DNA from: Arenibacter catalasegens
Lineage (GTDB): Bacteria; Bacteroidota; Bacteroidia; Flavobacteriales; Flavobacteriaceae
Assembly (NCBI RefSeq): GCF_002909235.1
Contig: NZ_PHQQ01000021.1
Location: 44,949 to 108,948, forward strand
Direction of reading: 5' to 3'
DNA: 64,000 nt
Under the pieces are notes generated by a model. That model searched no databases and was not told the DNA's origin. It worked only from the letters and a program-made list of their open reading frames with translations. A program made the translations under genes and the position numbers. Each line of letters begins with the position of its first letter. The first letter of the stretch is position 1. Positions 26,517 to 37,824 of the stretch are shown in pieces.

Positions 26517-27248
26517 TTAATTAAGTGCGGAAATGGTATTTTTGGCTAGAACCTGCTTTAGGTTATCTATATTGCTTTTATAAGATTTGGAAAAAGGCAA
26601 CTGTAGTTTTCCATGCTTTAAAGTGCATAAGCCTTTTCCATAGTTGATTCTGGAAACAAAGTTAATATTGATAATGTAACTCTGGTGAACCCTTACAAAA
26701 TTTGCTGGCAAGTTGTTCTCGAACGTCTTTAACGTTTTAAAAGCGCTTATCGTACTTCCGTCCTTCATAAAAAAGTCGGTAGCATTATTATCGGCCTGTA
26801 AATACATGATTTCTTGTGTATTTATATAGCGGTAGTCTTTATAGGATTGCAGTAATAGTGTCTTGGGTTCTTGTTCCTTTGGTGTTTTTAATTTTAATCG
26901 TAGAAGGGTCTTTCTTATGTCGAATTCGTTATATGGTAATAACCAGTAATCGAAAAAATGACATTTTAATGCTTCAAAAGCGAATTGCTTGCTTTTTGAA
27001 ATCCCTATAAATAAAGGAATTTCCTTTATATATTGGTGCATTTCCATTATCATATGAAAATAGTCATGAGCCTTTTCATTTAAATGAATAAAAACAACAT
27101 CCGGAGATTTCTTAAGTATATTATTTAAACCATCTATGCTGTTGGTAACTATACCCGCGCAATAGAACTCGCTATATTCTTCCATATAGTGTTGTAGCTG
27201 TAAATTGGATTGGGCATCGGAATCCAAAATGGTATAGGAATATTCCAT
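26517..27248 (-). CDS. LytTR-family regulator with a degenerate receiver
   Basis: 243 residues. Residues 1-120 have the shape of a receiver but the phosphoacceptor position is His55 (VVFIHLNE) and the conserved Lys is Leu104 (DYWLLPYNEFD), so phosphorylation is not expected. C-terminal LytTR DNA-binding domain about 138-238: EIMYLQADNNATDFFMKDG, TLKTFENNLPANFVRVHQSYIIN. No LytS-like kinase is adjacent. It may act by other means than phosphorylation, for example ligand or protein binding. The promoter region of the repeat-protein gene is directly downstream. Confidence 0.85.
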   Translation of the reverse strand: MEYSYTILDSDAQSNLQLQHYMEEYSEFYCAGIVTNSIDGLNNILKKSPDVVFIHLNEKAHDYFHMIMEMHQYIKEIPLFIGISKSKQFAFEALKCHFFDYWLLPYNEFDIRKTLLRLKLKTPKEQEPKTLLLQSYKDYRYINTQEIMYLQADNNATDFFMKDGSTISAFKTLKTFENNLPANFVRVHQSYIININFVSRINYGKGLCTLKHGKLQLPFSKSYKSNIDNLKQVLAKNTISALN

Positions 27249-27394
27249 ATTTTACATGATTTTAAGGCAAATTAGTAATAGTTGGTAGCACATGAAGGTG
27301 TTTCAACCTTAGAAAAACTAGGGTTTTCATTTTAATGGCAAAATATACAAAATTAGGAGGAATTTTCTTTCAAAAATTAAAGAGAAATAGTATT

Positions 27395-28918
27395 TTAATT
27401 CACGTAAAATACTTCGTATGAACCAATAGCGGGATTTATTGTCCTGTCTGTACCTAAAATATCCAAGGGGACTAACTTTGCTGCATCCAGATTTCCTGCT
27501 CCAATTACGCTAGAGTTTTCTGGGATCATAAACGTGTTATTGGCGGGGGAGATAAAGAGTGGTTCCAGATTTAGTAGTACATTTTCATATTGGGAAGCAT
27601 TGCTAAAATCGTATAAACTATTTTCTGAATTATTGGTATACTTTATTAGGCAGTTTAAAAAGTGAAAATTAAATTCCTTATCGGTGGCCTTGCTTAAATT
27701 CAGTTCATTGGAATTACTTCCATAAACGATACAATTTATAAAGTCAGCTTTGGTCAAGTTATAGGATTTGCCGTCAATCTTGGAAAAATTGTCCACTTGT
27801 AACGCTGTACCGGAACGAAACCCATATTTCCAATAATTGGCAATGGTAGCATGAATAAAGCTGTAGTTGCCTCCCTGATTACAATATAGGGATATATTTC
27901 CAGCACCTCCCAGGACCAAATTTTCACTCCGTATTATTGCTGTTTTTGCCCATAAGTTAATATTGCTACTATTGTATATTTGAGAATTACTTATGGTCAA
28001 TGTGGTTTCCTCAAGGGCATTATCTCCCTGGACGAGAATACCAACAGTAGCATTTTTAATAGTCAGGAATTCTATTTTGTTATTTATACTTCCTTTAGAT
28101 ATCCAAATAGCCCCCCATTGCCCAGGGGTGTCGGAATAGGAAGGTTCTAAACGGCTGCCCTCAAAAATAACTTCATTTTCCAACGAATCCTTATTCTCGC
28201 TTAGCCTACCATTAATAATTATGTTGGCATTTTCTTTTACCAATATCCCGGAATCCTTGTGAAAGTGCACTCGCGCACCTTCTTCAATTGTCAAGGTCTT
28301 ACCTTCGGGTACCGAGGCGTATCCGTAGATGACATAGGGTTTGTCATTAGTAAGTATCAGCTGATCCTCTTTTAGTTCAAAACCCTCGACCACAATGTCT
28401 TCCCCTGTTTCATTTACATCAAGGACAAGTGTTTCACGTTGTCCGTTTACCAATCTTTGTGGGAAATAAAATATGGCATCTTTTACCAAGGTCACTAATT
28501 GCACTTCTTGCAAGTGGTTTTCTATATCAAATTGTATAGCATCTGTGTACAAAAATTCCATGGCCCCCGAATTGCCAATATCAAAGGAGGTCTCTACAAA
28601 TATGTATAGGCTATCCTTGGCAAATAAAGGGACGTCCTTAAATTGCTGTCCCGCTTCCCCATCCACATTTAAACGATACTTGCTGTTGCCTCCATTTTTT
28701 AGCCCAATACTCGGAATGCTTATATCGTCGGAACTTCGGTTATATACTTTTAGGGTGTAGGTGCTGCTTCCTATATTGCTGAAAATGGTATCCAGAAAAA
28801 CGGTATCCTTCGAAAATTCCAAGGAGCCATTGCTTTTTGAAAAATCGAAGTCTACCCTGCAGGAGAAAATCATGAGGAGTAGAAGGAGGATGGGAAATAT
28901 ATAAAATGTTTTATACAC
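27395..28918 (-). CDS. Lipoprotein with right-handed parallel beta-helix
   Basis: 507 residues. Signal with lipobox LLLLLMIFSC (Cys about 20), an Ig-like/CHU-type N-terminal domain (DTIFSNIGSSTYTLKVYN), then from about 195 a beta-helix with repeated short turns (ARVHFHKDSGILVKENANIIING, WISKGSINNKIEFLTIKNATVGI, TLTISNSQIYNSS). Widespread in Bacteroidota; may be a surface adhesin or a glycan-binding protein, but no catalytic site is evident. Last gene of a three-gene run with the thioesterase and glutamine cyclotransferase. Confidence 0.8.
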   Translation of the reverse strand: MYKTFYIFPILLLLLMIFSCRVDFDFSKSNGSLEFSKDTVFLDTIFSNIGSSTYTLKVYNRSSDDISIPSIGLKNGGNSKYRLNVDGEAGQQFKDVPLFAKDSLYIFVETSFDIGNSGAMEFLYTDAIQFDIENHLQEVQLVTLVKDAIFYFPQRLVNGQRETLVLDVNETGEDIVVEGFELKEDQLILTNDKPYVIYGYASVPEGKTLTIEEGARVHFHKDSGILVKENANIIINGRLSENKDSLENEVIFEGSRLEPSYSDTPGQWGAIWISKGSINNKIEFLTIKNATVGILVQGDNALEETTLTISNSQIYNSSNINLWAKTAIIRSENLVLGGAGNISLYCNQGGNYSFIHATIANYWKYGFRSGTALQVDNFSKIDGKSYNLTKADFINCIVYGSNSNELNLSKATDKEFNFHFLNCLIKYTNNSENSLYDFSNASQYENVLLNLEPLFISPANNTFMIPENSSVIGAGNLDAAKLVPLDILGTDRTINPAIGSYEVFYVN

Positions 28919-28935
28919 AGAACCGATTCAATATA

Positions 28936-29334
28936 TTAGGTTTGGCTAATAAAAATACTCTCAATTTCCGGGGAAATACGCATGGGTTTAAAAGTTTCGG
29001 AGTTCAATAAGCACCATTCTGTCTTGGACCTAACAAGTAATTGATTGCTTTCTTTGTTGTACATTTCTACAACCCTTACACTTACAGGGCCTTTGGTCTT
29101 ATCGATATAGGTTTTCATTAAAATAATATCATCCAACTTGGCGGAACTTTTGTAGGTAATATGATGGGTTAAGACCACCCAAACCGTACTATTGATCAAG
29201 TCTTTAGGTGCCTTAGTTAACCAATGTTCCTTTGCTATATCTTGCATCCATTGTACATAACGTACATTGTTTACATGTTTAAGGTCGTCCAGATCATCTT
29301 CTACCACCTTTATGGTTTTTTCAAAAATTCCCAT
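28936..29334 (-). CDS. Acyl-CoA thioesterase (4HBT, YbgC/FadM type)
   Basis: 132-residue hot-dog-fold protein hydrolysing acyl-CoA thioesters. The DLDDLKHVNNVRYVQWMQD segment is the 4HBT active-site helix (Asp then HVNN), and KTYIDKTKGPVSVRVVEM the central strands. Two bases separate its ATG from the stop of the glutamine cyclotransferase gene, so they are co-transcribed. Chain-length preference unknown. Confidence 0.9.
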   Translation of the reverse strand: MGIFEKTIKVVEDDLDDLKHVNNVRYVQWMQDIAKEHWLTKAPKDLINSTVWVVLTHHITYKSSAKLDDIILMKTYIDKTKGPVSVRVVEMYNKESNQLLVRSKTEWCLLNSETFKPMRISPEIESIFISQT

Positions 29335-29336
29335 TG

Positions 29337-30377
29337 CTATTTTTTAAGGATGTTTACCTCAAACAATTTATCCCAGTTTTTTCCTGTAACGAAGAAAGTC
29401 TTTCTTTGTGGATGGTAGGCCACACCATTAAGTACATCGAGATTTTGATGTTGGGTTACTTTTTCCTTTAGGCCGCCAAAATTTATTACTCCTTCGATCG
29501 CGCCACTTTTAGCATCAATGATCATCATACTTTCCTTTTGATAGACGTTGGCATATATTTTTCCGTTTACATATTCCAGTTCATTGGCCCTATTGAAAAT
29601 TGAGGTATTGGTCACTGTTTCAAAATGCCCCTCTTCGGCCAAGGTTGTCGGATTTAAAAACCATATTTTTTCTGTACCATCGCTCTTGAATATTTTACTA
29701 CCATCATTGCACAGGCCCCATCCTTCCTTACTTTTGTTGTATTTAAAACTGTCTATTTTCTTAAAATCTTTAAGGTCGTAAATAAATCCAACTCCACTTT
29801 GCCAGGAGAGTTGATAAATTTTATCATTTAAGATGGTTATACCTTCACCAAAATAGGTATTGTCCAAGTCTATTCTTTTTAAGATTTCACCCGTTCTATA
29901 ATCTACCTGTCTCAAAGAGGACTTCCCTTTTTTGCCGGTGCTTTCATATAGTGTATCGTTATGGAATTCCAAGCCTTGGGTATAAGCCTCTTTGTCATGT
30001 GGATATTCGTTGAGGATTTCATAAGTGTAAATCTCGGGGGCATGTTCTGCCAATAATTTAATCCCTTTAGACACTTCAACCGTTACCCCATCGAAACTAA
30101 TATTGGCGGTCAATGTTTTAGCTCCCAGTTCTGTTTGATCAAGTGTAATTTTATCGTTTTTGGGGACAATTTTCTTATTGTCCAAAGTATACGTAATCTG
30201 TTCAATTTCTTTATTCTTTAGATTCTTGACGGAAATACCTACGACCTGATTTTTCTGAAATTCAGTTAGGTTTCCTTCCAATTGAATTTCAAAGAGCTTT
30301 GAAGGGTTGGTAGTGCCATCACAGGCCAAAAAGAAAAGTGGGATTAAGAATATTAAATTTAGTTTAAAGATGTTCAT
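29337..30377 (-). CDS. Glutaminyl-peptide cyclotransferase (bacterial/plant-type propeller) lipoprotein
   Basis: 346 residues from the ATG at 30377, which gives the lipobox FLIPLFFLAC; the longer frame adds 20 residues before the signal. After an Ig-like segment the catalytic five-bladed propeller begins near residue 110: PHDKEAYTQGLEFHNDTLYESTGKKGKSSLRQVD, TYFGEGITILNDKIYQLSW, GWGLCNDGSKI, RANELEYVNGKIYANVYQ, LNGVAYHP, typical of the glutamine cyclotransferase family that forms N-terminal pyroglutamate on exported proteins. The motif HxxxAYTQGL is the hallmark. Confidence 0.92.
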   Translation of the reverse strand: MNIFKLNLIFLIPLFFLACDGTTNPSKLFEIQLEGNLTEFQKNQVVGISVKNLKNKEIEQITYTLDNKKIVPKNDKITLDQTELGAKTLTANISFDGVTVEVSKGIKLLAEHAPEIYTYEILNEYPHDKEAYTQGLEFHNDTLYESTGKKGKSSLRQVDYRTGEILKRIDLDNTYFGEGITILNDKIYQLSWQSGVGFIYDLKDFKKIDSFKYNKSKEGWGLCNDGSKIFKSDGTEKIWFLNPTTLAEEGHFETVTNTSIFNRANELEYVNGKIYANVYQKESMMIIDAKSGAIEGVINFGGLKEKVTQHQNLDVLNGVAYHPQRKTFFVTGKNWDKLFEVNILKK

Positions 30378-30549
30378 TTTCGTATTGCAGGTATAATTTA
30401 TTATATAAATATAGTGGGTAAAGTACTTGTTTTGCACAACTATTTCCTTTGTATCTGTTATAGTTGTCTTAAAATCAACTTGCTATATAGAAATAAATGT
30501 GGCGACTTTTAAGGGCAAGATATTTAATAAAATTAAGACCTGAAAACGA

Positions 30550-30579
30550 TTGCAAAAAAAATAAAACATTGTATATTTG
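30550..30579 (+). promoter_or_regulatory. Consensus promoter of the SRP RNA gene
   Basis: TTG (30550-30552), 19 bases, TATATTTG (30572-30579): exact Bacteroidota primary sigma consensus, 4-5 bases before the mature 5' end. Confidence 0.9.
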
Positions 30580-30583
30580 CATC

Positions 30584-30677
30584 GGCAAGTCCTACACGAC
30601 CAGCTCCTGTAGAATCCCCCAGGGTGGGAACGCAGCAAGGGTATATGGTTGTAGCGGTGCGATGTAGGTAGCTTGCC
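30584..30677 (+). ncRNA. ffs: Signal recognition particle RNA, small bacterial type (4.5S)
   Basis: About 94 bases. The conserved SRP apical domain GGTGGGAACGCAGCAAGG is present and the ends pair (GGCAAG at 30584-30589 with CTTGCC at 30672-30677). A short T-run follows (30679-30684). Works with Ffh in co-translational membrane targeting. Ends are set by the stem and could be off by a few bases. The remaining gap (30378-30549, 30685-30801) holds no other gene that I can see. Confidence 0.95.
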
Positions 30678-30801
30678 ATTTTTTGTGCCCTAAAATGAGC
30701 AAACAATTTCAGCTTTTTTGCGTGTCATTACCCAGATATAACTCCTTTAACAACTTCAATTCCTCTTTTATTCGTTAATTTGCAACCTTAATTTTCTATT
30801 G

Positions 30802-31611
30802 ATGAAGCAAAAGGTTGTGCTGGTTACGGGAGGTTCTTCGGGAATTGGAAAATCTATCGGTATTTATTTAAAATCAAAGGGTTTTAAGGTTTATGGTACT
30901 ACAAGAAAGGTGGCCAACTATCCTGATTTTACAGATTTTGAACTTTTGGAACTGGATGTTAGAAATCCAGAAAGTATACAGAGTGCTATTTCCAGGTTGA
31001 TTACCAAAGAAGGTAGAGTAGATGTTTTGGTAAATAATGCTGGAATTGGAATTACTGGGCCCATAGAGGAAACACCACATTCCGAAATATTAAAAGCTTT
31101 CGACACCAATTTTAACGGTCCCTTACACATGTGCAAAGCGGTTTTACCGCATATGAGAGCTCAAAAAAGTGGTCTTATTATTAATATTACATCCATTGCC
31201 GGTTATATGGGGTTGCCGTATAGAGGTATTTACTCGGCCAGCAAAGGTGCATTGGAGTTGGTGACAGAAGCACTACGAATGGAAATTAAAGGCTTTGGAA
31301 TTAACATTACAAACTTGGCCCCTGGCGATTTTGCCACCAATATAGCCTCTGGTCGCTATCATTCACCAATATTGGAGGATTCACCTTACAAACAACCTTA
31401 CGGTAACACCTTGGAAATGATGAACCAGCATGTGGATGCTGGCCAAGATCCTATGTTGGTGGCTCATATGGTATTCAAAATTATAAGTACCAAAAAACCT
31501 AAAGTTCACTATAAGGTAGGGGAGTTCATGCAAAAGTTCTCATTGTTTCTTAAAAAAATATTACCGGACAAAGTATATGAGAAACTCCTTATGAACCATT
31601 ATAAATTGTAA
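30802..31611 (+). CDS. Short-chain dehydrogenase/reductase (SDR)
   Basis: 269 residues, classical SDR. NAD(P) motif TGGSSGIGKSIG (about 8-19), NNAGIG, catalytic Ser131 (ITSIAGY), Tyr144 and Lys148 (YSASKGALE). Basic residue at the end of strand 2 (TTRK) suggests NADP. The ATG at 30802 is preferred to the adjacent TTG. Substrate unknown; membrane-associated C-terminus KKILPDKVYEKLL resembles family members acting on lipids or steroids, but this is weak. Confidence 0.9.
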   Translation: MKQKVVLVTGGSSGIGKSIGIYLKSKGFKVYGTTRKVANYPDFTDFELLELDVRNPESIQSAISRLITKEGRVDVLVNNAGIGITGPIEETPHSEILKAFDTNFNGPLHMCKAVLPHMRAQKSGLIINITSIAGYMGLPYRGIYSASKGALELVTEALRMEIKGFGINITNLAPGDFATNIASGRYHSPILEDSPYKQPYGNTLEMMNQHVDAGQDPMLVAHMVFKIISTKKPKVHYKVGEFMQKFSLFLKKILPDKVYEKLLMNHYKL

Positions 31612-31683
31612 TTTTGCATCACCAAAAAGGTTGACTTGCAAATAGACATATCTTTCAAATTAATAATTTAAAAAGCAATTAAC

Positions 31684-32337
31684 ATGAAGTTCTTTATTGA
31701 CACCGCTAATTTAGCACAGATAAAAGAAGCCCAGGAATTAGGAGTATTGGATGGTGTAACCACAAATCCATCCCTTATGGCCAAGGAAGGGATTACAGGA
31801 AGAAACAATATCCTAAAGCATTATGTGGATATCTGTAATATCGTGGATGGCGATGTATCCGCAGAGGTTATTTCAACAGACCTTAAATCAATGATCAAAG
31901 AAGGTGAGGAGTTGGCAGAACTACATGAGCAAATTGTAGTTAAAGTTCCTATGATAAAGGACGGGATTAAAGCTATAAAATATTTTACGGATAAGGGAAT
32001 TAGAACAAATTGTACCCTAGTGTTTTCTTGTGGACAGGCTTTGTTGGCTGCTAAGGCAGGTGCTACTTATGTTTCACCATTTATTGGTAGATTGGACGAT
32101 ATCTCTACCGACGGATTAAACCTGATTTCAGAAATTAGACACATTTACGATAATTATGACTTTCAGACTCAAATTTTGGCTGCGTCTGTTAGACATACAA
32201 TGCACGTGATCGATTGCGCCAAGTTAGGTGCAGATGTTATGACTGGACCTTTGTCAGTTATAGAAGGTTTGCTAAAGCATCCTTTAACGGATAGTGGTTT
32301 GGCAAAATTTTTGGAAGACTACCAAAAAGGAAACTAG
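31684..32337 (+). CDS. fsa: Transaldolase-like fructose-6-phosphate aldolase family protein
   Basis: 217-residue class I aldolase of the short transaldolase (TalC/MipB/FSA) subfamily, for the non-oxidative pentose phosphate pathway or dihydroxyacetone aldol reactions. [27 protein letters not shown], the Schiff-base Lys87 in [38 protein letters not shown] and the ASVRH motif are all present. In Bacteroidota these generally act as transaldolase; the choice cannot be made from sequence alone. Confidence 0.92.
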   Translation: MKFFIDTANLAQIKEAQELGVLDGVTTNPSLMAKEGITGRNNILKHYVDICNIVDGDVSAEVISTDLKSMIKEGEELAELHEQIVVKVPMIKDGIKAIKYFTDKGIRTNCTLVFSCGQALLAAKAGATYVSPFIGRLDDISTDGLNLISEIRHIYDNYDFQTQILAASVRHTMHVIDCAKLGADVMTGPLSVIEGLLKHPLTDSGLAKFLEDYQKGN

Positions 32338-32363
32338 ATTTCAAATTAATCATAAATATAAAC

Positions 32364-32406
32364 AAGCCTCTTTTGCTTAATCGTTCAAGAGGCTTTGTTA
32401 TTTTAT
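32364..32406 (+). terminator. Terminator of the transaldolase-like gene
   Basis: AAGCCTCTT/AAGAGGCTT perfect 9-base stem with a 14-base loop, followed by a T-rich run (TGTTATTTTAT). Confidence 0.85.
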
Positions 32407-32480
32407 ATTGTGATTTGGGTTGTTTGATAAGCGGGATACTTAGCTCCATTAAAAGCGCCTACCCTTTAAATCTAGGCCAA

Positions 32481-33869
32481 TTAAAAACTACTATAAAGAT
32501 TGGCAAAAGCATCCACGATAAGTCCGTCTTTGGTTATAATACCCTTATTGAGGCTTCCAATGACCAAGGCATTTTTCAAATTTTCAAAATCGGCGGTGCG
32601 AAATTGTTTGTCCATGTCCAATTGATTCGTACTTAATAAGGACTGCCATCTTAAGGCGTCCGTGTTGCAATTTATTCCAACAAAGGTGTACTCAGGTTTG
32701 TTTTCCGTTAATAGGGCAACACGGTTAAGAACATTCTCAAAATTGGATCTCTGGGTGCCGGACCAGAAATAGAACACTGTGTTTTTTTCTTTTTCGGCAA
32801 TTTCTTGGAGAGTCACTAATTCGCCATTAGTGTTGAAAACTGAAATATTGGGCAATTTCTTCGTCGGTTGCAAATTGTTGACACCTTCATAAATAGCTTC
32901 TATTTCGGCACTGTGTCGGTTATTTCCCGATAGTTTATGAAATTCCTCAATAAAAATTCTATTGTTCGCATCGGTGTCATGGATGTTGATCAGATAATCC
33001 ATAGCTACGTTTCTGAATAAATTATCACGCAAATCCCTTTCAGTTACCAAGCTATCTATCAGTTTTAGTTTATGCTGATTAAAATGTAATTTATTATTAA
33101 TAATAGCATAATGTTCACCCTTGCATTTCGAATAACAACCCATATAGGATAAATTATTGAAGTGGGTTTTCATGAAATTATAGTAATATCTATGATATGC
33201 CAGATTTTCGTTGTTGTAATCCAAGTTCTTTCTATAATCATAAAAATGGGCGGGCAACTCCGGAATGGTCGTATTTCCAGTTTTTCTTCTGTTCCAAAAA
33301 GGATATTTTTCCTTATAGATGTAATAGTTGTAATCTATACTGGCCTTGGCCATTTCTAAAGCTTTGGGAGATAGCGCCACTTCCTTTACAAGTTCGTTCA
33401 GGGAGTTAACCTTTATTCCTTTAAGTGAATCCAGTTTGGAATTGAAGTCATCCGGACCAAGTTGGGAAAAGGAATATATGAATGATGGCTCAGCTTCCGT
33501 GGTTAAAAAGAGATCTAATAGAAAATTATTTATTTCCTCCCCTTTACCGGAAAAAATCAATGATTCATCAAAATCCTCGGTGTTTAATCGGATCATTAGG
33601 CTGTCCCCTTTTTCCAGGTATACGTATTGGAGTTCTGGGTTATGGTCAAAATGATATAAACCTTCCTTAACTGAATCCAATTTAATGGCAAACCTATTCT
33701 CATCATCCAGTTTAGCGGAATCAATCACGATATCGTCCTTGAATAGAACAACGTATTCGCTAGTTGGATTTACAATTTCACCAGCAAAAAAGACACTAGG
33801 GGATTTTTTTTCTATCGAACCGCAACCTACTAATGCGATAAGAAAGGAATATAGTAAAGGTTTATTCAT
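32481..33869 (-). CDS. TlpA-like lipoprotein lacking the CxxC
   Basis: 462 residues. Lipobox SFLIALVGC (Cys16); N-terminal DUF4369-like beta domain (FAGEIVNPTSEYVVLF), helical middle part about 110-330, and a C-terminal thioredoxin-like domain from about 345 (LPNISVFNTNGELVTLQEIAEKEKNTVFYFW). Where TlpA proteins have WCxxC this one has FWSGTQRSN, so it cannot be a dithiol oxidoreductase. Otherwise like the Bacteroidota DUF4369-TlpA lipoproteins. A binding or scaffold role is inferred. Confidence 0.75.
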   Translation of the reverse strand: MNKPLLYSFLIALVGCGSIEKKSPSVFFAGEIVNPTSEYVVLFKDDIVIDSAKLDDENRFAIKLDSVKEGLYHFDHNPELQYVYLEKGDSLMIRLNTEDFDESLIFSGKGEEINNFLLDLFLTTEAEPSFIYSFSQLGPDDFNSKLDSLKGIKVNSLNELVKEVALSPKALEMAKASIDYNYYIYKEKYPFWNRRKTGNTTIPELPAHFYDYRKNLDYNNENLAYHRYYYNFMKTHFNNLSYMGCYSKCKGEHYAIINNKLHFNQHKLKLIDSLVTERDLRDNLFRNVAMDYLINIHDTDANNRIFIEEFHKLSGNNRHSAEIEAIYEGVNNLQPTKKLPNISVFNTNGELVTLQEIAEKEKNTVFYFWSGTQRSNFENVLNRVALLTENKPEYTFVGINCNTDALRWQSLLSTNQLDMDKQFRTADFENLKNALVIGSLNKGIITKDGLIVDAFANLYSSF

Positions 33870-33988
33870 ATGAGAATAGCTACTTTATAGTAAACAAATC
33901 TAATAAACTCAACAGATACAGGCTGTTAATTGTGAGTTAAAACTACAGGGACTAAGTTAAAATGCTATTTAAAGGCGTTGTAATATAG

Positions 33989-35671
<1,683 letters not shown>

Positions 35672-35697
35672 TTTTATTTGGCCCAAATTCTTACTTT

Positions 35698-36827
35698 ATG
35701 AAAACCTACATATTAACATGCATAATTATTGCATGTCTTGCCATGGGCTGTTCTGAGGAAGGAGTAGGAGACAAGGATATCGAATCTCTTAACTTAACAG
35801 CTGACTATACCGTTTTGTTGAAAAAGGACGGTGTTTTACAAAGTGCTTATTTAAATGCCGATACGGATGGTATAACCGTTAATACCGACAAAAGTAATTT
35901 TGAGTTAGTGCCATTGCCGGAACTTAGCTATAGGAATGGCTCGGCAATGGGTTTCTATAATTCCCAGGTGGATTGTAGCAGTACATTAAAAATTCATGAC
36001 TTCGGTGATAATTCGGTTGTAAACACCATTGTGTTCTCGGAGGATATAAATTGCGATTTTCTTGTAAGGTCCATGGCTTATTCGGAAGCAAAGGCTTTTG
36101 TAGCCTTTGTTGCTCCTTCAAATACTAAAAAAGACAACTATATTTTAAGGATTTTGGATTTATCTATAAATCAAAGCCCCTATACGGATGTGAAATTGGC
36201 TAAGGAACCAAAGCAAATATTAGTTTCCGGTAACAAGGTATTTGTTCTGGCATGGGATACTGATATTACCGACAAATATGCTATGATCGTAATAGATATA
36301 GATAGTGGGGCTATTACCCATGAATCCAACTTGGGAACGGATGTTTTAAAAATTTCAAAGGATGGCTTGGGTAATATTCTGGTAAGTTATCCCCATTTAC
36401 ATAGCCTGTTTGATGGGAAAACAATGATTTTGGGAATTACCACAAATTATTTATTGGGGAAAGAACCTGGGTTTGGATATGCCAAATCGGAATTTTTCGG
36501 GGAACAGACCTTGTATTACCCTATGGAGTCTGGTTCAAAAAGTTCTTATCCCCATATTGCCGCGGTTTACGATTTTAAGGAAAATGTATCTATTCTCTAT
36601 ATATATATGAAAATTTTCTTACCCTAGAGGAGCGAAACCTTAAATATGAAATAGAAGATACTACTATGGTTTCCTATGATTCCAAAAACAATTTGATTTT
36701 GATTGGGTATAAGAAAAAAGGGGAAAGTGATAAAGGGGGACTATTGAGGATAAAACCAATACCTGACCCAAAATTTTTGGATAATGTTGATCTGGATGGT
36801 ATACCAATGGAATTGTTCCTCAATTGA
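35698..36827 (+). pseudogene. Lipoprotein gene interrupted by a frameshift at a TA tract
   Basis: Starts with the lipobox signal MKTYILTCIIIACLAMGC (Cys18) and reads as a beta-propeller-like lipoprotein to residue about 303, then stops at 36627 after switching to non-coding-looking SILYIYMKIFLP. From 36609 the next frame gives 72 further sensible residues (ENFLTLEERNLKYEIEDTT ... NVDLDGIPMELFLN) to a stop at 36825-36827. The break lies in TATATATATAT (36598-36608); loss of one TA unit restores a single 375-residue protein. Either a mutation, a phase-variable switch or a sequencing error. Function unknown. Confidence 0.75.
36598..36608 (+). repeat. (TA)n dinucleotide tract at the frameshift
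   Basis: Eleven alternating T/A bases exactly where the lipoprotein reading frame changes; slippage by one unit restores the frame. Confidence 0.85.
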
Positions 36828-36855
36828 TACCTACAGAATTAAAATTAAATTGTCC

Positions 36856-37575
36856 TTAGGTTTTAAGATATTTACTGTTCCAAATAGCCGGATTGAAATT
36901 TTTGCCCAAAGCAAAGCCGTAAAAAATTACTACCGCGGCAATGCATTTAAACATAAAAAAGAAGATTACCCAAAATTGAAGACTTGAACTCTCCTTTGAG
37001 AACAAGCCATTAGGAACCAATAGCGTTACAAAATAACTAAAGGCCATTATTAGGGCGGTAAGATTTATAAGGCTCTTAAAAGGCCACATCAATAATTTCC
37101 TTAAAGGATGTAAATCTCGGCCCCATTTATGAATCAAATAGTAATAGTCGTTACCCATAGGAGCGAACAAGATAGGGTCATCCCTGTCTTCCAGTTTAAA
37201 AAGTTTAGAGGGGGCAAGAATCTTAAATCCTTTTATTTCCAATCCGTGGTCCTTTTCCATTTTTTTGATTTTGGAAATAGCTTCAAGTGGAATTTCTCCT
37301 TTAAAATAATGGGAATCCAGAAAACGCAACCTATAATTTATCGCTATTTTCTTTATGTGACGAATATGATAAATGCCAGTGGATTCAAGTAAATCAATAT
37401 TAAAGGCATTGTCAATTCTGGTATCCTTACTTTTTATGTTCAACTCAATTCTTTCTTGAGAAACCTTTTCTTTGGTTATAAGATTATAAACTTCATCTAG
37501 AATTTGATCTGCCGATGGGTCTTGTCGTTTTGCCAGAATAAGCTTTTCCTGAATATTGGTTCTTCTCAATAACAT
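36856..37575 (-). CDS. Hypothetical membrane protein, 239 residues
   Basis: Not assigned to a family. A soluble N-terminal part of about 165 residues (ending KFILAPSKLFKLEDRDDPILFAP-like region, then YYYLIHKWGRDLHPL) is followed by two membrane segments at about 175-195 (LINLTALIMAFSYFVTLLV) and 207-225 (WVIFFFMFKCIAAVVIFYGFA). Similar proteins are seen in other flavobacteria near housekeeping genes. Convergent with the broken lipoprotein gene; no operon partners. Confidence 0.65.
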   Translation of the reverse strand: MLLRRTNIQEKLILAKRQDPSADQILDEVYNLITKEKVSQERIELNIKSKDTRIDNAFNIDLLESTGIYHIRHIKKIAINYRLRFLDSHYFKGEIPLEAISKIKKMEKDHGLEIKGFKILAPSKLFKLEDRDDPILFAPMGNDYYYLIHKWGRDLHPLRKLLMWPFKSLINLTALIMAFSYFVTLLVPNGLFSKESSSLQFWVIFFFMFKCIAAVVIFYGFALGKNFNPAIWNSKYLKT

Positions 37576-37824
37576 TTTAAATCCTTTTTTAGCAATTAGT
37601 ATAAAGTTAAGGAAATACTGTTTTCAATTTTAATTCAGTGCGTTAAATATTCGATTTAGGCCCTTAGAAGCGCTTTAATTTAGGGGATTAGCATCAAAAG
37701 TGTTAATATTATGCCACTTCAAATTTGGTTAATAACTTTTTTTATTACTTCAGGTCTAATGTTGTATATTGTCGACGAAATTAACCTTTCATCGATTTTT
37801 TGTAATCCCAAGTCCCCAGAACAA

